Part shown: piece after piece, positions 34,812-48,857 of the stretch
Layout: the number at the start of each line of letters is the position of its first letter
How positions within the stretch are numbered: position 1 is the stretch's first letter
Assembly (NCBI GenBank): GCA_021234155.1
Contig: JAJEKV010000009.1
Location: 12,530,546-12,594,545 of the forward strand
Length of the DNA stretch: 64,000 bases
Direction: 5' to 3'
Source of the DNA: Isoetes taiwanensis
Taxonomy: Eukaryota; Streptophyta; Lycopodiopsida; Isoetales; Isoetaceae
Position numbers and translations under genes: made by a program
Notes under the pieces: generated by a model
Told to the model about the DNA's origin: nothing
The model's input: only the letters and a program-made list of their open reading frames with translations
Databases searched by the model: none

Positions 34812-36380
34812 TCAGGACGCCCCTACTGTATACCTGCACTCACCATATACAAACAGAGTTCATCCCCCATACCAGCTCCATGCTAATATAGGGCTCCTCC
34901 ACGTGTCACCGCAACCTTGATGAGTTCCAAAGGGGAAGAATGAAGGGTCATTTTACCCCTGCCTCCCTTCAAGGCCTACCTAGTCGCGAAGCGTAAAACA
35001 TGCATGTCAAAGATACAACATCTACATCACATGACCATCACGGCGATGGCTCACCACATATCTCAAGATAGGCAAAGATCAAGACATCACATATGGAGAT
35101 CCTACCCAAGGCTCGCACTCAAGGGGATGACTAACGGCTTGGGTCTCCGTGAGGTCATTGCGCATGTAATTCATAGCAATGGATTTGGCCGGCATAAGAA
35201 CATGGGCTTAGGGTAGTCCACTCCATCCGCCCCCCCGTGCACACTTTGCGTGAGTAGGTTGAAAAGTGTTGGGACCTCGATCAGAGTTCACGGGATGCAT
35301 AGCCAAGGGGCTATTCCCTCGGGTTGCATCTCCCCAGCTCGATGGGGCGTGTAGGGATCACCCCACCGTGAGATTGGCATGTCGACTCAAGGTGACTAGA
35401 GGGCCACCGCCTGCATTACTTGAACTCCATGGAAGGTGTACACCACCCCAATAGTGTCGAACCCATGCAAAGCCCCTCACACAGCTGGCAGAGCATTAGG
35501 TCTAGTGCACAATAGTTCCCGATAGGCTTTACTACCGATGGACATGATCATGAGTCGTGACATGAACCTCCTTGCCAGGCCTGCCCCCTTCACCCACAAA
35601 CTGTGTGTGTGGTTCTTGTACACAAAAGCCGAATTTAATAGTGCATTAAAGAGGGCTAGCTAGAGCATCAACTACCGTGCTTTAGGGTCTCTACCCCCAC
35701 TTCCCAATACAATGAGTCCACAGAGATCATCATCACATACATATCACAGAAGAACTAAAGAACAAGATTTAATCTAAATCACAGAGTTAGGTTCTTTAGT
35801 TAAGGCTTGGTATCTAGAGATCTAGATGGTTCCTATGGGAAAAATCAATAGGCTAAACCTACTTACTCTATGTTTGGGAGGCAGTTTAGACTATTGAATT
35901 GGCAAAATACCCCATCCTTGGCTCGCCTCCTCCTCCCGCCTCAACGCATCCATGCCGCAGAACCGCTTTTGAAGATGAAGCTAGAAAGGAAAGCCGATGG
36001 GCTAAACCGCCGCATGCACTTTGGGAGGCTTAGATTGGCTCTTGGAGCAAGCAAAACAGAGCTCTAGAAGGTCAGGGACTAAAAAATGGAAAGTTAGGGT
36101 TTCCTATACTTATATAGACTAAGGATTAGGGCTAGGGCTTCCTATTTCTCCCTTGAGCATGTGGGATAAATGGGTGTGGCCCACTTGCCTATATTAATTA
36201 AGGGCTAAAGTGTACACATGAATAATAAATGTGTATTACACTTCCTGCAAGTTGCCCCCTAGGGTGCTACTTGCTTAACTACACGTAGGCGCACATCGCC
36301 AATCGGGATGGCGGTACGCTGCGATTTATGCAAAGATAAAGATACATCCTTGGACCGTATAATCGTGGCCGAACGCCACA
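34812..36380 (-). repeat. 3' LTR (copy 2)
   Basis: This is the counterpart of 2498-4046. It carries dense motif-specific changes; for example its end reads gaacgccaca against gaacgtcaca in copy 1. The purine-tract complement ttctccccacctt follows at 36381. Confidence 0.75.
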
Positions 36381-39300
36381 TTCTCCCCACCTTGAAATGA
36401 TGTTGTCCGGCAAAGATCGGGTTCTCCCCACCTTGGAATCTTCCCCGCCCCGAACCAACTTGATGCATACAATTATTATTATAGTTATACAATTATTAGA
36501 ATGACCCTAAGGTAATGTTTAAGACATTACTGTACTATTTCATTATCCAATTAACTTGTCACTTCATAACTTAATCAACGCAAGGTAATTACTAACCTTA
36601 CTTAATACAACATTTAAATTTATCAAAGTTTATCACTTTCATACAAAATTTACACTTCCAAGGTACTCTTCATCCTTGCAACACGTTATAACAAAATTTG
36701 TGTTGCAAGTCTTTGCACCTTGAAATCCTGCATTAATTTTACAATATCTATAATTACATACTTACTAGCTTACACAAGATTTAGGCGATTAGTTTCAATG
36801 GTAAAAATCACAACTACTCTAGAACTATGTATACAAGTGCTCGTGGATGCAACCCCCCTCACGGGCTTCTGCTCATTGGCCTCCTGGGTTCACACCACGC
36901 TAGAATATTAACTTAAAGTTGGTTATGAGGGAACCACCCATACTAACTTCCTAAATGGATGCAAGACTAATCTCCCGGCGTAGGAAGAGGATGCTTCTTC
37001 ATTGCTTTCCTAAAAACCTCCTTGAGCTGAACTACTAGCTCGAGGTTATACTACCTTGCACTCGATCATGGCCCCCAAGGGTTTAAGGGTCGTTTAAGAC
37101 GATCCTATCATTGCCCATGATTGGGTGCTACCTTATGCATGACTTCCCTGATCATGCATACCCCAGTGCTCCATGGCCCAGAGGGTTTAAGCTAGAGAAC
37201 ATCCCCCTCGGCCGATCTCATCATCGCCATGTTCACTTCCAATTTATTGCATGTCCTTCCCCCTATGGACATGCTTTACATTACTTGCAAAGATCTCGCT
37301 AGAGAACCATTTAAGATGGTCTCATCATCGCCCATGTTCACCATTTGACTAAGTTAAGCAAACCGTGGTCATGCCTACATTGACAATATACCACGTTCTA
37401 GAGATCGCCATAGCGGTCTCATCATCGGTAATGACATCACTTTTACGATGCAACCTATACTAACATAAGCTACATACATAGACTAACTTGAAACCCCGCA
37501 TGATTTCTCATCGCTCCTTTAATGCATGCGATTAACATAATTACCCTAAGGTAATATTTATGAATTAACATTATCATAGTATTCGATACATTACTCCGAT
37601 AGTACAATTATATTTACTCTAAGCTTTACAATATTTAACGACTTTTTAGATCACGATTATTTAAAACAATAACCCCGATTTAGACCTATTGTTACATATA
37701 CAAGGTTTTAATTATCATACACAAGAATTAGATGTGTTTTTTTCTCTTCCTCCTTGGGTCCTCGTGATTACCCTTGGAAGTATAACCCTAAGATGCACTT
37801 ACATATATCCGATTCTATTTCCTATTTATTTTTATAAGGACCCTCGGGTCATATAACTATCCTTGAAGGAATTGCATCCCCATGGAAGGATTAATTAACA
37901 TGCTACCTCACATTATCGTTGTTATTTAACTTATTTCCCATGATACATATACGCATATAATGCAAATTCTATGCGCTATTAGGATCTATATTTAACTTAT
38001 CAATAAGGCACATTAAAGCTTATAATACATGCGCACACCTTACCTAAGGCTAGAACGATCCACCCATTGAGCCTTCCAGCCGAGTAATTTGAGATGACTT
38101 GGTCGCTGCATTGCTCCCATACTTTTTGCTCCACTTCATTGGTGTAGTTAGCTACCACGCTAGTCTCTCGCACGCTGAAGGCCTCCCGAAAGCACTAAGG
38201 TATCTATCTATCTTACGCTTCTATTCGCTTCGCCATTGCCGGAGAACTATTCTACGGGCCGGCCAATTCGATGGCCCTTCAATCCCTAAGATGCAAGTAC
38301 GCTCAATCATAAGATTGAGCCCCCCCCACTTTCTTCTCGAAAAGAAAAATGGTCCCAAGATTTTTTCAATGACGCTTGTACACAACGCCATATCTATTCT
38401 CTCCCTTAAGAGGTTATATGCTTCTTACTTAGCGCATTAATTTACTAGCCTTAGCTAACATATATAACCATCTAAGATGGATGCACATATTATGTTATCA
38501 TTTATTTCAATATAGTTATGGGTTACCTACTTAGTTAGAACGATTCTAAACCACAAGGTTTTGTCATCATGACAATTCCTTTTGTCTCAAAAAGACTATT
38601 TGATTACTATAATTTTATTTTAGATGTACCTTGCATGTATTATTCTTTTATATTCTAGAGATTCCCTTTTTTAGTTATTTAAACTCTTGAAATATTCCTA
38701 CCAATCGAATTGATGCCATCGTAACAAGTTGGCCTGACTTGTTAGATTACTTTTTCTTTCTGGTTGGATTATTCTTTGAGGTACTAGATTTATACATGGT
38801 CAACAATTATCCTAGTAATGAATCCTTCTTAGCGAGGAGAGATCAATCTCACCAAGTGGTTTCAATATGTTGATGGTCATTAACAATCGTGTATAATTTT
38901 AGTTACTCCTATGCATTTCTTCCCAATCCTTGACGCTTAGCTCAATATTGGGGCAATCCTTTCAAATGAGAATATCTAGAAATGCCTCCTAATCCCAATA
39001 TGGATGTTACCATCCATACATTTAACCTACTAAGCCCCATGGCCTTAGATCCTCGAGCTTGCTGGAAGCTCATCCACTGCTGCTTGCTTGAAGCAAAGAA
39101 GGTAACGCTCTTTCGAAGTCGCCGATACTTCTGGTCTCCTTGACGCGGGGCTCCTCCTTGATGTAGAGGTTGACTTTGTTTGTTAGAAGCCTCTCATTGC
39201 TGGTGGCTTTGATGGCGAAGTTGATCACTTGAAATCTTCCATGCCCGGAAGGTGGCGCCGCTGAAAAAGATCTTTCATCTTGAACTCTTTGTCTTGGCAA

Positions 39301-42300
39301 AAAAAGGGCTTACTCGATCCAATATTGTTTCTTCGACCCATCGACGCCTCACACGCCGAGTCCTCCTGCCGCTATCGTGGTTGTTCAAGAGTGTTGAGGA
39401 TGTTGATTGCTTCACCCCCTGCAAATTGCCCCGACATCTCTTCCTTTGATCTGTTACGCTATGGGAGGGAAGGAATAACAAGGAACTATACATGCAAAGC
39501 ATATAGCTTACATAATTACAATTACTACTAGAGCTATTAGGTCCCCTTTGTGCCTCCCTTCGAAGTTGCACACCTACTCCTTGGCAATGTCATTGGTGTT
39601 CCTCCCTGCAATGGTGTTGATGATCTATATCCTCCTATTTGTACGCCACCATACCCGGGTAACTTGTTGATATACTTGGGCCCTCCTGTTTGCCTGGCCA
39701 TGGCACAACACGCTTTGCATCACATTCTAACTAAAGGTGTGTTGGTCGCTGATGCTTCGACATTTTGGTCTCCGCCTCCCGATCCTCGTTTTTGGCGTAA
39801 TTGTTCCCCTTCATGATGCTTGAAGCTATTTGGAGGTGTCTCTTGAGGTTGTGCGCATTCGCTTTGGCTATACTCCTCCGAGTTGTTCTCTTCTCGCAGC
39901 TTGTTCTTTGAATCGCCGATCCTTGGGTTCACCAAGTTGCATGCAAGTCATCGGCTCGACTCGCCTAGTCGCTTCCCCTCGAAGCTTCCAATCTTATTTA
40001 TTTGATCCCCTCGATCACATGGCTTGACGCTTGTCACGCTCTACAACGCTGCTATGCCGCCTTTCTTGTCTTGAGGTACCTTCCTGACCTTGATTGTGCT
40101 CTCGCCGCTTTTGATCCTCCCTTTGTCGCCTCTAGGAGCTCGTGGAAGAAGTCGGCTTGCTAGCACTTCTCCAGCCTTTCAGCCTTTTCCTCCTTGTCCT
40201 CATGCCTGGCCTCTCGGCAAGTAAAGCATCATGGCTCTCCTCCCCCCTGGCTATGTTGCCTGGATGATGGATCCTTATATCCATGCAAGCAGCCTTGACC
40301 CTTGAGTTGAAGAAGTACCGCCTTAGACATACTCTTGTCGCTGAATAGCCTCGCTATTATCTTGAACTCTTTTTTGCCAAAGGTGCTTCAGCTTGCTATC
40401 CTTGTCGCTAAGGTGTCGAATGCTTCTATCTTGGGCGCTTGAGGTCCCACATGCCTGAGATACGATCGCTTCTTCTTTTCTAATTACCGGTAGAAGTACC
40501 GACGGCCATCACCTAGTTGTTGAAGGCATATCTCCTCGTCGCGGTGCCTTCGTAGTGCATCTCCATCTAATACGCTGTCATAGCGCATCACCCTATATCA
40601 CCACAAGGTGGAATTATGGTCGCCGAGATGTTGCCTTCTTAGTTGTTGATGCCTGGTCGTCCCCAAGAATTTTCTCGACGCCCGCTGGCTTGGGTCGTGG
40701 GCCCCGCTTCAAGATGTTTGCGCTGCTCTCCTATTGTTGAGGACACTTGTGTCATGATGTCGCCAAGGCCGCCACCGCTACAAGAGGTAGTGTTGCGCCT
40801 AGACGATGTCCTCTTGCAAATGCTGATGATCTTGACATGACCGGGCGGCGCTTATCCCCGACATTGTGCCGGACGAAAGTGGTCTTCGCTATAGTTGTGC
40901 TTCCATTTTTGATCTTCATCATTTTGGCATCCTTGAGTGATGGAGTTTCTTGATCTAAGCGCTTAAATCCCTAAAACATGACTCTAAACTCATGTTTCTC
41001 CACTATATATGTGAGCCCCTAAATATACAATAGACATATAATGCATTTACATTGGGATTTTAATTCATCCACTTTTCCAAAACAACTAAGAAGGTATACT
41101 TAAATGTGTATACCCTTTATTGTGACGCCCCTCCTCCTATCGCTTTGATTCTTCTTCGCTTTGCCGCTTATTCTTCGCTCGTTGACTCTAGGATTCCTTG
41201 AGATGTCGCTACTATTGTTGACCTTTATGTTCGATCCGAGCTCGCCACCCGTGTTGTGAAGAGTGTTCGCCATTGTGATCCCTTTGAAAAAGATGCTCCT
41301 CCTTAATGTGTATGTCCGCCGTGAGGAATGCGGTGACCGCCAACGCCCCTACATGCGGTGTGTGTCGCTGCAAGGTTGCCGATGTATGGTGCCATTGATC
41401 GCTTGAGTAGGATCACCCGGCTGTTGCAGTCGGGCATTCTTGAATGTCTTCAAGCTCAGATCGTGGTCGGTAGGGCGTGCATTGTCGCTCCTCCGCAGTT
41501 GAATTTCTTGAGCGCCTCTCGTTGCTTGGGCTTTGCTTCATTTCGAGATGCCTCTCCTGTGCCTCGGAAGTGTGGTCGCCTCCATTGCACCTACCATAGC
41601 TCCTTCCGTCGCCTTTTATGTGATTTGTACCTGCTGGCTAGGCCGCCTCTTCGCCCTTTGGGTCCCATCCACTTGAGTCTCGCACTACTTGGCTGAAGTA
41701 GTAAAGTCGCCCTTCCTTCTGGGTTTCTAGGTGTTTCGGTCCCGGAATTTTGTTCGAAAGGTAATATTCTCCTCCTTGATCTTGCCCCTAATGCCGATGT
41801 AGGCCTTCAAGCCTGAGAGATGTTCCTTCCCCGATATGCGCTCCTCCCCATCATGGTCTCCTACTTTTGAACCGATGAAAGTTCTCCGCTGGTGCAAGGG
41901 AGTTGGAAGCTCGCCATGGTCAGCCTTAGGTGCTTTGTAGTTGCCTAGCTTGGTTGTTCCTTTTGTTGACGACGCATGACATTCGCTTGAGCCGCCGGGC
42001 TGCAAGGTCGTGGTGGTCTTCCTCCGATTTCTATACGCCCCCGTGTCGCCATGACTTCTCTCCTCGACGGAAGATTATGCCCTCGCCCTAGCTCGTGATG
42101 CTAACGCCAAGATCGATGTTCAACGCCTTCCTCGCGACTCGATTTTGTGCCGCCTTTGGCGCTTCTTCCATTTGAAACTCATGTGCGCCGAAGTTGGTGA
42201 AGGCGCCGACATCCTCTTTTCCGATGTGAGCTCGCGGATGTGGTAGCCGGAGGTTGCCATCTAGAAGATTCTTGATGCCGCTTGGTTACCAAATATTCTT

Positions 42301-42724
42301 CCCATTTGATGAAGATTGATGATAGGCCTAAGTGGTGTTCTCGTTCTATGCGCTTGTCTGCTGAGGTGTTTGTCGCTGTGCTTCCCTCTCTTGGGTCCGC
42401 CTTTTCGGCCTCCTCTCCTTATTTGTCTCAGATCATCGGCCGGGTCCCCGATGTCTTCAAGAAGTTGTGCCTCTAGCTCTTCTCAGGCTCGCCCTCAGAC
42501 TTCAAGGCAACGCCAGATACCCTAGAGTCTAAGGGTCTACTTGAAAGGCTCTCCTACAATATTCGGCTCTATAAGCAAGCAAGATGGCTCGAAAGCAAAG
42601 ACATCGAGACATATCTATAACCTTCAAGTCTATGGACATTAGGACGGTGGTATGGCATGAAATGAGGTTTGTTTTGCAAAGCCTTCATGATGTTTGAGGC
42701 ATACCTAAGGTCCTAGCAAAGTTG

Positions 42725-42726
<2 letters not shown>

Positions 42727-42758
<32 letters not shown>
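42727..42758 (+). repeat. T homopolymer, 32 bases (copy 2)
   Basis: An uninterrupted run of 32 T replaces the copy 1 sequence ttttggggagggggaggtg at about 10375. No such run is present at the corresponding site of copy 1. Confidence 0.9.
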
Positions 42759-42759
<1 letters not shown>

Positions 42760-43591
42760 GGGTCCAAACTCTACACATGGAGTGACTTGGGCAGCTTTTA
42801 GACTCTAGCTCCTTTCTAGATATCCCGCAATAGGGAGGTCAATGTGGCGGCTATGTAAGTCAAACTCTATTAGAAGGACACGTAATTAGGGTCAAGGTTT
42901 ATGCCTTTGGCATGAGCAGAGGTGATGTACCAACAGCTTGGACTTGGGTTGCTATGTCGAGGTCTAGATGACTATAACAAAGGGGTGTTCTTGAGCACTT
43001 CTATCTAGGAGTAAGGCATCAGCTTCGAAATGAGAGCAATACTTATGCAGGTACTAATGGGGTATGCTTCTATTTACAAACAAACCACAGCTTGGAAAAA
43101 CACTTCAAGGGTTTGAGCAATTTTGGTCATTTTGAGTCGGGTTTGACATTTCTAGCCTAATTTCAGGATTCTAGACTGTCTAACGGTTGAAGCGCCCATT
43201 AGCTCGTTGGAACTGCCTCGCAGTCTAGTTTCCTAATTAGGGCGGCACATTCTGTAATTCATCCTGAGGGAGAGAGTAATGGCCTAAAAAGGTGACAAGG
43301 GGTCACAGACACCGCCATAGCGACTTCACAGACCGCAATTGTTTTTATGATGTGTGGCTACTTGGAGTAGCTAGATTAGTCCGAAGGCTAATTGGCTAGA
43401 TGCCGAGCTTTGTATTTGCCGCAGCACTTGTGTTTTGCCATAACCCAAAGGGATCCGATTGGGTGGTTAATGGTGCCGCCATATCAATTGTGCATGAATA
43501 AAGTTTCTTTAGTCCGGTGTTCTATTATTTCATTATGGTTCTATGATTCTGTGATGCCACAACTTCCCAAATATACATGAATTGTATCAAG

Positions 43592-43603
43592 TGGTATCAG
43601 AGC
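43592..43603 (+). promoter_or_regulatory. Primer-binding site, plus orientation (copy 2)
   Basis: TGGTATCAGAGC, identical to 11221-11232 and in the same context two bases after ttgtatca. Confidence 0.7.
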
Positions 43604-43797
43604 GAAGGTTTGCGACTCTTTTGGGAACCATGGGCAATGGGACCACCAGTGGAATTTGGACTCTCTAATCTGTGAGGGGAGATTAGCAACGAGCTAATGG
43701 ACGCTTCAATCGGCCAAATGTCTAACGGTCCTATTGCAACAAATTTCAAAGCATTTGGAGCTCAGAACTCAAGTTATGGAGGTTCAAAGTTTGGATG

Positions 43798-43862
43798 ACT
43801 CATGGTATGCGCCAGGGGCTCAACCTAATTTTTAGGTCAGGGTCCAGGCGCACACCATGAGT
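43798..43862. repeat. Hairpin 1 (copy 2)
   Basis: Identical in plan to 11428-11492; this block is almost unchanged between the copies. Confidence 0.75.
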
Positions 43863-44280
43863 CTTTTTCCCCTGTTTGGTCACTTAAGGTCCAACTCTAA
43901 TGAAACAAAAGGCAATTATTGGAGATACAACCTAATTAAGAGCATTATATCATACAAAACTTGTATGAATAGAATGCTGAGTTACAAAAAAAAATTTATT
44001 TACATGAATACTCAACATACAAGTCACTCTTTTGCATGGAGAGTACATGCTCGAGAGTCTTCAAAATGTTGAGGCTTTCGTTGTGCTGCTGCTTGTATTG
44101 CCAGCAACATATCACCCGTTGCTCTCTTCGAATTGTCGAATCCGTGTAGGATCTCTCGAGTCCACCTTACGAAGGGCTTGGGGAAACATTAGGGTTTCCA
44201 CATGAAATTTCAACTTGTCTAATTAATTAGAACAAAATTATATACTAGCTTAGAACATAAAAAATTTCTAAGTAAAATTA

Positions 44281-44344
44281 CTCACACTGTGCGTGTGGGG
44301 CTCGACCTAAATTTTAGGTCGAGGCTCTGGCGCATACCGTGAGC
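44281..44344. repeat. Hairpin 2 (copy 2)
   Basis: The centre ctcgacctaaa / tttaggtcgag at 44301-44323 is a near-perfect 11-bp-arm palindrome, with outer arms ctcac / gtgag. Confidence 0.78.
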
Positions 44345-44694
44345 TATTTTCCACTCCTTGACCAGATGAAGTCCAATTTAACTAGAACAAAAAGCAATTA
44401 TTGCTAATCAAACCTAATTAACAACATTTATGCACCTAGAATTTGTAATTAATAAAACGTATATTTACCATACCATGAGTATTTTTCACATTTTGGAAAA
44501 TTTAGTTCAAACTTTTTAGGTTCCTTAGTTTCAATTTTTCTAACTATTACTAGCTTAGCATATAGTACAAAAATGAGAAAAATTTCCCACTTTTCGAGAT
44601 TTGTGCTTGGACTATTATTTCCAAGACTGGGTTCTATTTTGTTAGTACTACTGGGAGCATGGCCAGTGCTTTGCTCTTGGTCTCAAAGAACATT

Positions 44695-44706
44695 GCTCTG
44701 ATACCA
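44695..44706 (-). promoter_or_regulatory. Primer-binding site, minus orientation (copy 2)
   Basis: This is a perfect reverse complement of TGGTATCAGAGC, separated from the LTR terminus at 44708 by one base. It serves the minus-strand LTR element. Confidence 0.85.
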
Positions 44707-44707
44707 C

Positions 44708-45999
44708 TGTGACGTCCCCTACTCGTATACGGTGCACTCACCGTATACAAACAGGAGTTCATCCCCCATACCAGCTCCATGCTACTCCACGTGTCACTGC
44801 AACCTTGATGAGTTCCAGTGGGAAGAATGAAGGGGTCATTTTACCCTGTCTCCCTTCAGGGCCTACCTAAAGCATAAACATACATGTCAGTATACAACAT
44901 CTGCATCACATGACCATCACGAAGGATGGCTCACCACATATCTGCATAGGAAAAGATCAGTACATCACATATGGAGATCCTACCCAAGGCTCTGGACTCA
45001 AGGGGATGACTGATGGCTTGGGTCTCCGTGAGGTCATTGCGCATGTAATTCATGGCAAAAAGTGTTGGGACTTGACCAGAGCCCCGCACGGATGCATAGC
45101 CAAGGGGCTATTCCCCGGGTTGCATCTCCCCAGCCTGATGGGGCAGGTAGGGATCACTCCCACCGTGAGATTGGCATGTCACTCAAGGTGACTAGAGGGC
45201 CACCGCCTGCATCGACTTGAACTCCATGGAAAGTGTACACCACCCCAAGAGTGTCGAACCCATGCAAAGCCCTCACACAAAGGGCGTAGCATTAGGTCTA
45301 GTGCACAATAGTCCCCGATAGGCTTTACTACCGTAGGGACATGATCATGAGTCGACATAAACCTCCTTGTAAGCCCCGCCCCTTCACCCACAAACCAGTG
45401 TGGTTCTTGTACACGTGCCTAATTTAATAGTGTGTTAAAGAGGGCTAGCTAGGAGCATCAACTACCAGGCTTTAGGGTCTCTACCCCCTTCCCAATACAA
45501 TGAGTCCACAGAGATCATCATCACATACATATCACGTAAGAACTAAAGAACAAGATTTAATCTAAATCACGTAGTTAGGTTCTTTAGTTAAGGCTTGGTA
45601 TCTAGAGATCTAGATGGTCGCTATGGGCAAATCAATAGGCTAAACCTACTTACTCTATGTTTGGGAGGTGGTTTAGACTATTGAATTGGCAAAATACCGA
45701 TCCCCGGCTCGCCTCCTTCGCCCTCAACGCATCCATGCCGCAACCGCTTGAAGATGAAGCTAGAAAGGAAAGCCGATGAGCTAGACCGCCGCATGCACTT
45801 TGGGAGGCTTAGATTGGCTCTTGGAGCAAGCAAAACAGAGCTCTAAAAGGTCGTGGGACGAAAAAATGGAAAGTTAGGGTTTTATACTTATATAGACTAA
45901 GGGTTAGGGCTAGGGCTTCCTATTTCTCCCTTGAGCATGTGGGATAATGGGTGTGGCCCACTTGCCTCATATTAATTAAGTGGGCTAAAGTGTACACAT
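44708..45999 (-). repeat. 5' LTR, truncated (copy 2)
   Basis: This is the counterpart of 12372-13667. Its first 250 bp are well preserved and give the family's true terminus; changes accumulate from about 45040 on. Confidence 0.75.
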
Positions 46000-47980
46000 C
46001 TCTTTTCTTGATCTGTTACAATCGTGGGAGGAGGGGAATAATAGGGGAATATGCATGCAAGGCATATAGCTTACACTATTACAGCTATAAATACTACTAA
46101 AGCTATTAGGTCCCCTTGGTGTCTCCCCAGGTGTACACATATTCTATAGCAAAGTTGTCGAGGTTCCTCCTAGTGCGCTGGTGTTGAAGATCTATATCCT
46201 CTTATTTGTACGCCTGCTCGTGTTCAATTGGTAGACTCTTTGATATGTTTGAGTTCTCCAATGTCTGTTGGCTACAGCACCACACACTTTGCTTCACACT
46301 CTACAAAGGATGTGACTTGCCGTTGATGCTTCTGCTGCCTCTGGCTTTGCTTCCTAATCTTGATCTTGGGCATTAATTGTTCCCCTATACAATGTTTGAA
46401 GCTAACATATTTGGAGGTGCCCGTTGAAGTTGTGCGCAATTCCTTTGGCTAGACTTCTAAGGAGTTGTTCTCTTTGTTAGTTGCCCTTCGAATTGCCGAT
46501 CCTTGGGTTCGCTGTTGCATGCGAAGTTGCCCTACTCGATGAGGTTTCTAGTTGAATCATGGATTCTTCGCTTTGGTTTGTCCGTCGCTTCCCATCGAGG
46601 TTGCAATCTTACCTATTGATCCCTTCGATTTGATGGCTTAGACGTTGTTGGCGCTTCTAAGGTGCTATGTCCGCCTTCTAGTCTTGTGGTACCTTCTAAT
46701 TGCACTTGATCACGCTCCACAGCTTTGAACCTCATGTCGCATCTAAGGAACTCGTGGAAGTACTAGCATTTCTCCAGCTTCTGGTTTGTGGCCTTTGTCC
46801 CTCAATGCATTTGTGTCCCCTAAGTAAAATCTCATGGATTCCTGCTCCAATGACTATGCTGTCGTGGATGGCGGATCCTTATATCTACTTTGCTTGACCC
46901 TTGAGTTGAAGTTTTTGCCTTAGATCTACTGCCTGGCTATTGTCTTGAACTCTTTTCTTGCCGAAGGTGCCTTGGTTGCTATCCTTGTCCTTAAGGTGTC
47001 GAATACTTCTATTTTGGGCGTTGAGGTCCTACTTGTCGGAGATACATTCGGCTTCTCTTCTAATTATTGGTAGGAGTACTGACGAACCATCATCTAGTTG
47101 TTGAGTCATATCTCAATGCCGCCGTACCTTTGTAAGCGCATCTCCATCTAACATGTATGTCACATGTCGGCTTGAGATCATGGCCATGGTTTTTTGAAGA
47201 TGTCTGGTCGTTCCTCCTTCTATGAGGACACTCGTGTTATAAGGCCGTCAAGTGTTGCCCCTGCCACAGGAGATAGAGTTATGTCCCGGCATGTCATCGC
47301 AAAAAAACCTAGATGGTGCAAAGATTAATGATCTTGACATGACCGGCATTATCTCTCATCCTGGCATTGCGCTGGATGAGTGGTCTTCTACTTGAGGCCG
47401 CTTCCCAAAGTGTTTGGAGTCGAAGCTTTGCTTGGGCTCTGGTCGTTTCTCCCTCGTGACTTGCTCCTCCATTCAAAAACTTGAACTTGGGCTATAGCTT
47501 TTTGTTTCATCCTTTTGGCAAATCAAAGTGATGGAGTTTCTTGTCGCCGAAATGCTAAACCCTAAAACATTATCCTAAACTCATGTTTTGTATGATGTGT
47601 GTGCTGCATATTCCTCGTTCTGGTTGACTCCGAGGTTCCTTGAGGGGCTGCAATTATAGTTGACGTTCATGTCTAATCTGAGGACGTCATCCCAAGTTGC
47701 GAAGAACGTTCCTCGATATGAACCCTTGAGTGGAAAATGCTCCTTCTTAATGTGTTTACCTATCATGTGGAGTGCCGCTGCAAGATTGAAGATGTACAAA
47801 GGCCATTGATCGCTTGAGTAAGATCACCGTGTCATTGCGCCGGCATTCTTGCATGCCTTCAAGCTCGAGATAGCGATCGCCGTAGACAAAGGTCATTTCT
47901 TGGCAGTGTTGAATTTCCGAAAGTGCTCAATTCTCGCTTTGACTTTGCTTCATTGCGAGATGCCTCCTATGTGCCTAGAC
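46000..47980 (-). mobile_element. Right remnant of the older LTR element (copy 2)
   Basis: This is the counterpart of 13668-15646. It is nearly identical at 46700-47280 and altered on either side. It joins the acidic-tail gene fragment at 47980, the same junction as in copy 1. Confidence 0.55.
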
Positions 47981-48857
47981 TTTGTCAAATGACACATGCT
48001 CTTCAGCAGTCATTAAAAAGCTCTATAGACTATACTGATAAGAACAAGGGTAAAAATCCCATGGTCTCCTTAAAACACATGGAGAAGAACATAAGATTAG
48101 CGTTCAAGTACCTTAAGGAAGAGATAAGTCTTGGTGAAAATGTTCTTTGCGCATATGGCTGATGTAACTAAATCCTTGAAGAGCACTGTATCAGATAGAA
48201 GTTCCCATCCAATGGCCTCGAAGACAAAGATCCACAATCAAGACAACAAAGAACACGATGGTAAACGAGAAAGAAGCAAAAAATCATGAAATGTATCTTG
48301 GGGCTAGATGTGCGAAAAAGAAAAAAAATATCTAAATCCTGAAAAGCTTGCACATCTTACTAAAGGCATGTTAATTGCTGTTCCATCTACAAATGACGAT
48401 AAGAATAGGCCTTTTTGGATTGCGGGTTAAGGATATCGTTTTCAAAGATAATGTCCCCTCTACTGTGAATGTTCATTGGTATGCTACCACGACAGATAAC
48501 CCTTATACTGGTCGATATGATCCCGTCCTTATCCCTGTTAAGAAAAGAAAGAAGACAACGAATAAGAATCACATGGACAGTATTCACCTGAGCGAAACTC
48601 AAGTCTTGGGATATGACTTCACTCTTAAGGTCAATAATATGCTACGCTAGAAAACAGTGGACTTGCTGAAGTCCGTGTGCGAGGAAAGCTCTGATGAGGA
48701 CAATGCCAAGGGTGATGCTGCTGGAGATTATAGTTCTTCGAGCTCCTCAACTGATAACGAAGATTTCGACACAAGTACAAATGATGCTGAAGGCATTGAC
48801 GAGTATGATGACACCCCAGATCCAGTGCTCTTTGGTGGACGTAAAATTCTTTTGTAG
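47981..48857 (+). pseudogene. Unknown gene fragment with acidic, serine-rich tail (copy 2)
   Basis: This is the second copy of the 15647-16522 fragment, and its second half is nearly identical base for base. It shares the extra base near 48425 that breaks the frame after PFWIA and the TAG at 48648-48650 before the acidic tail. In this copy the methionine codon after the TAG is GTG, so a restart there would be lost. The ORF ends at 48857. No promoter or upstream exon is evident, because on the left it joins LTR-element sequence at about 47980. This is consistent with a host gene fragment captured next to, or truncated by, the older element. Confidence 0.5.

Larger units (their letters stand above)
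34812..45999 (-). mobile_element. LTR retrotransposon, minus strand (copy 2)
   Basis: This is the counterpart of 2498-13667. LTRs lie at 34812-36380 (3') and 44708-45999 (5', truncated at the same base as in copy 1). The primer-binding site beside the 5' LTR is perfect here (44695-44706 on the minus strand, one base from the LTR end), which confirms the element's orientation. The 5' LTR end TGTGACGTCCCC is also intact here, while it is damaged in copy 1. The 3' LTR shows the opposite pattern: it is clean in copy 1 and altered in copy 2. The internal region again lacks a readable pol. Confidence 0.78.
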
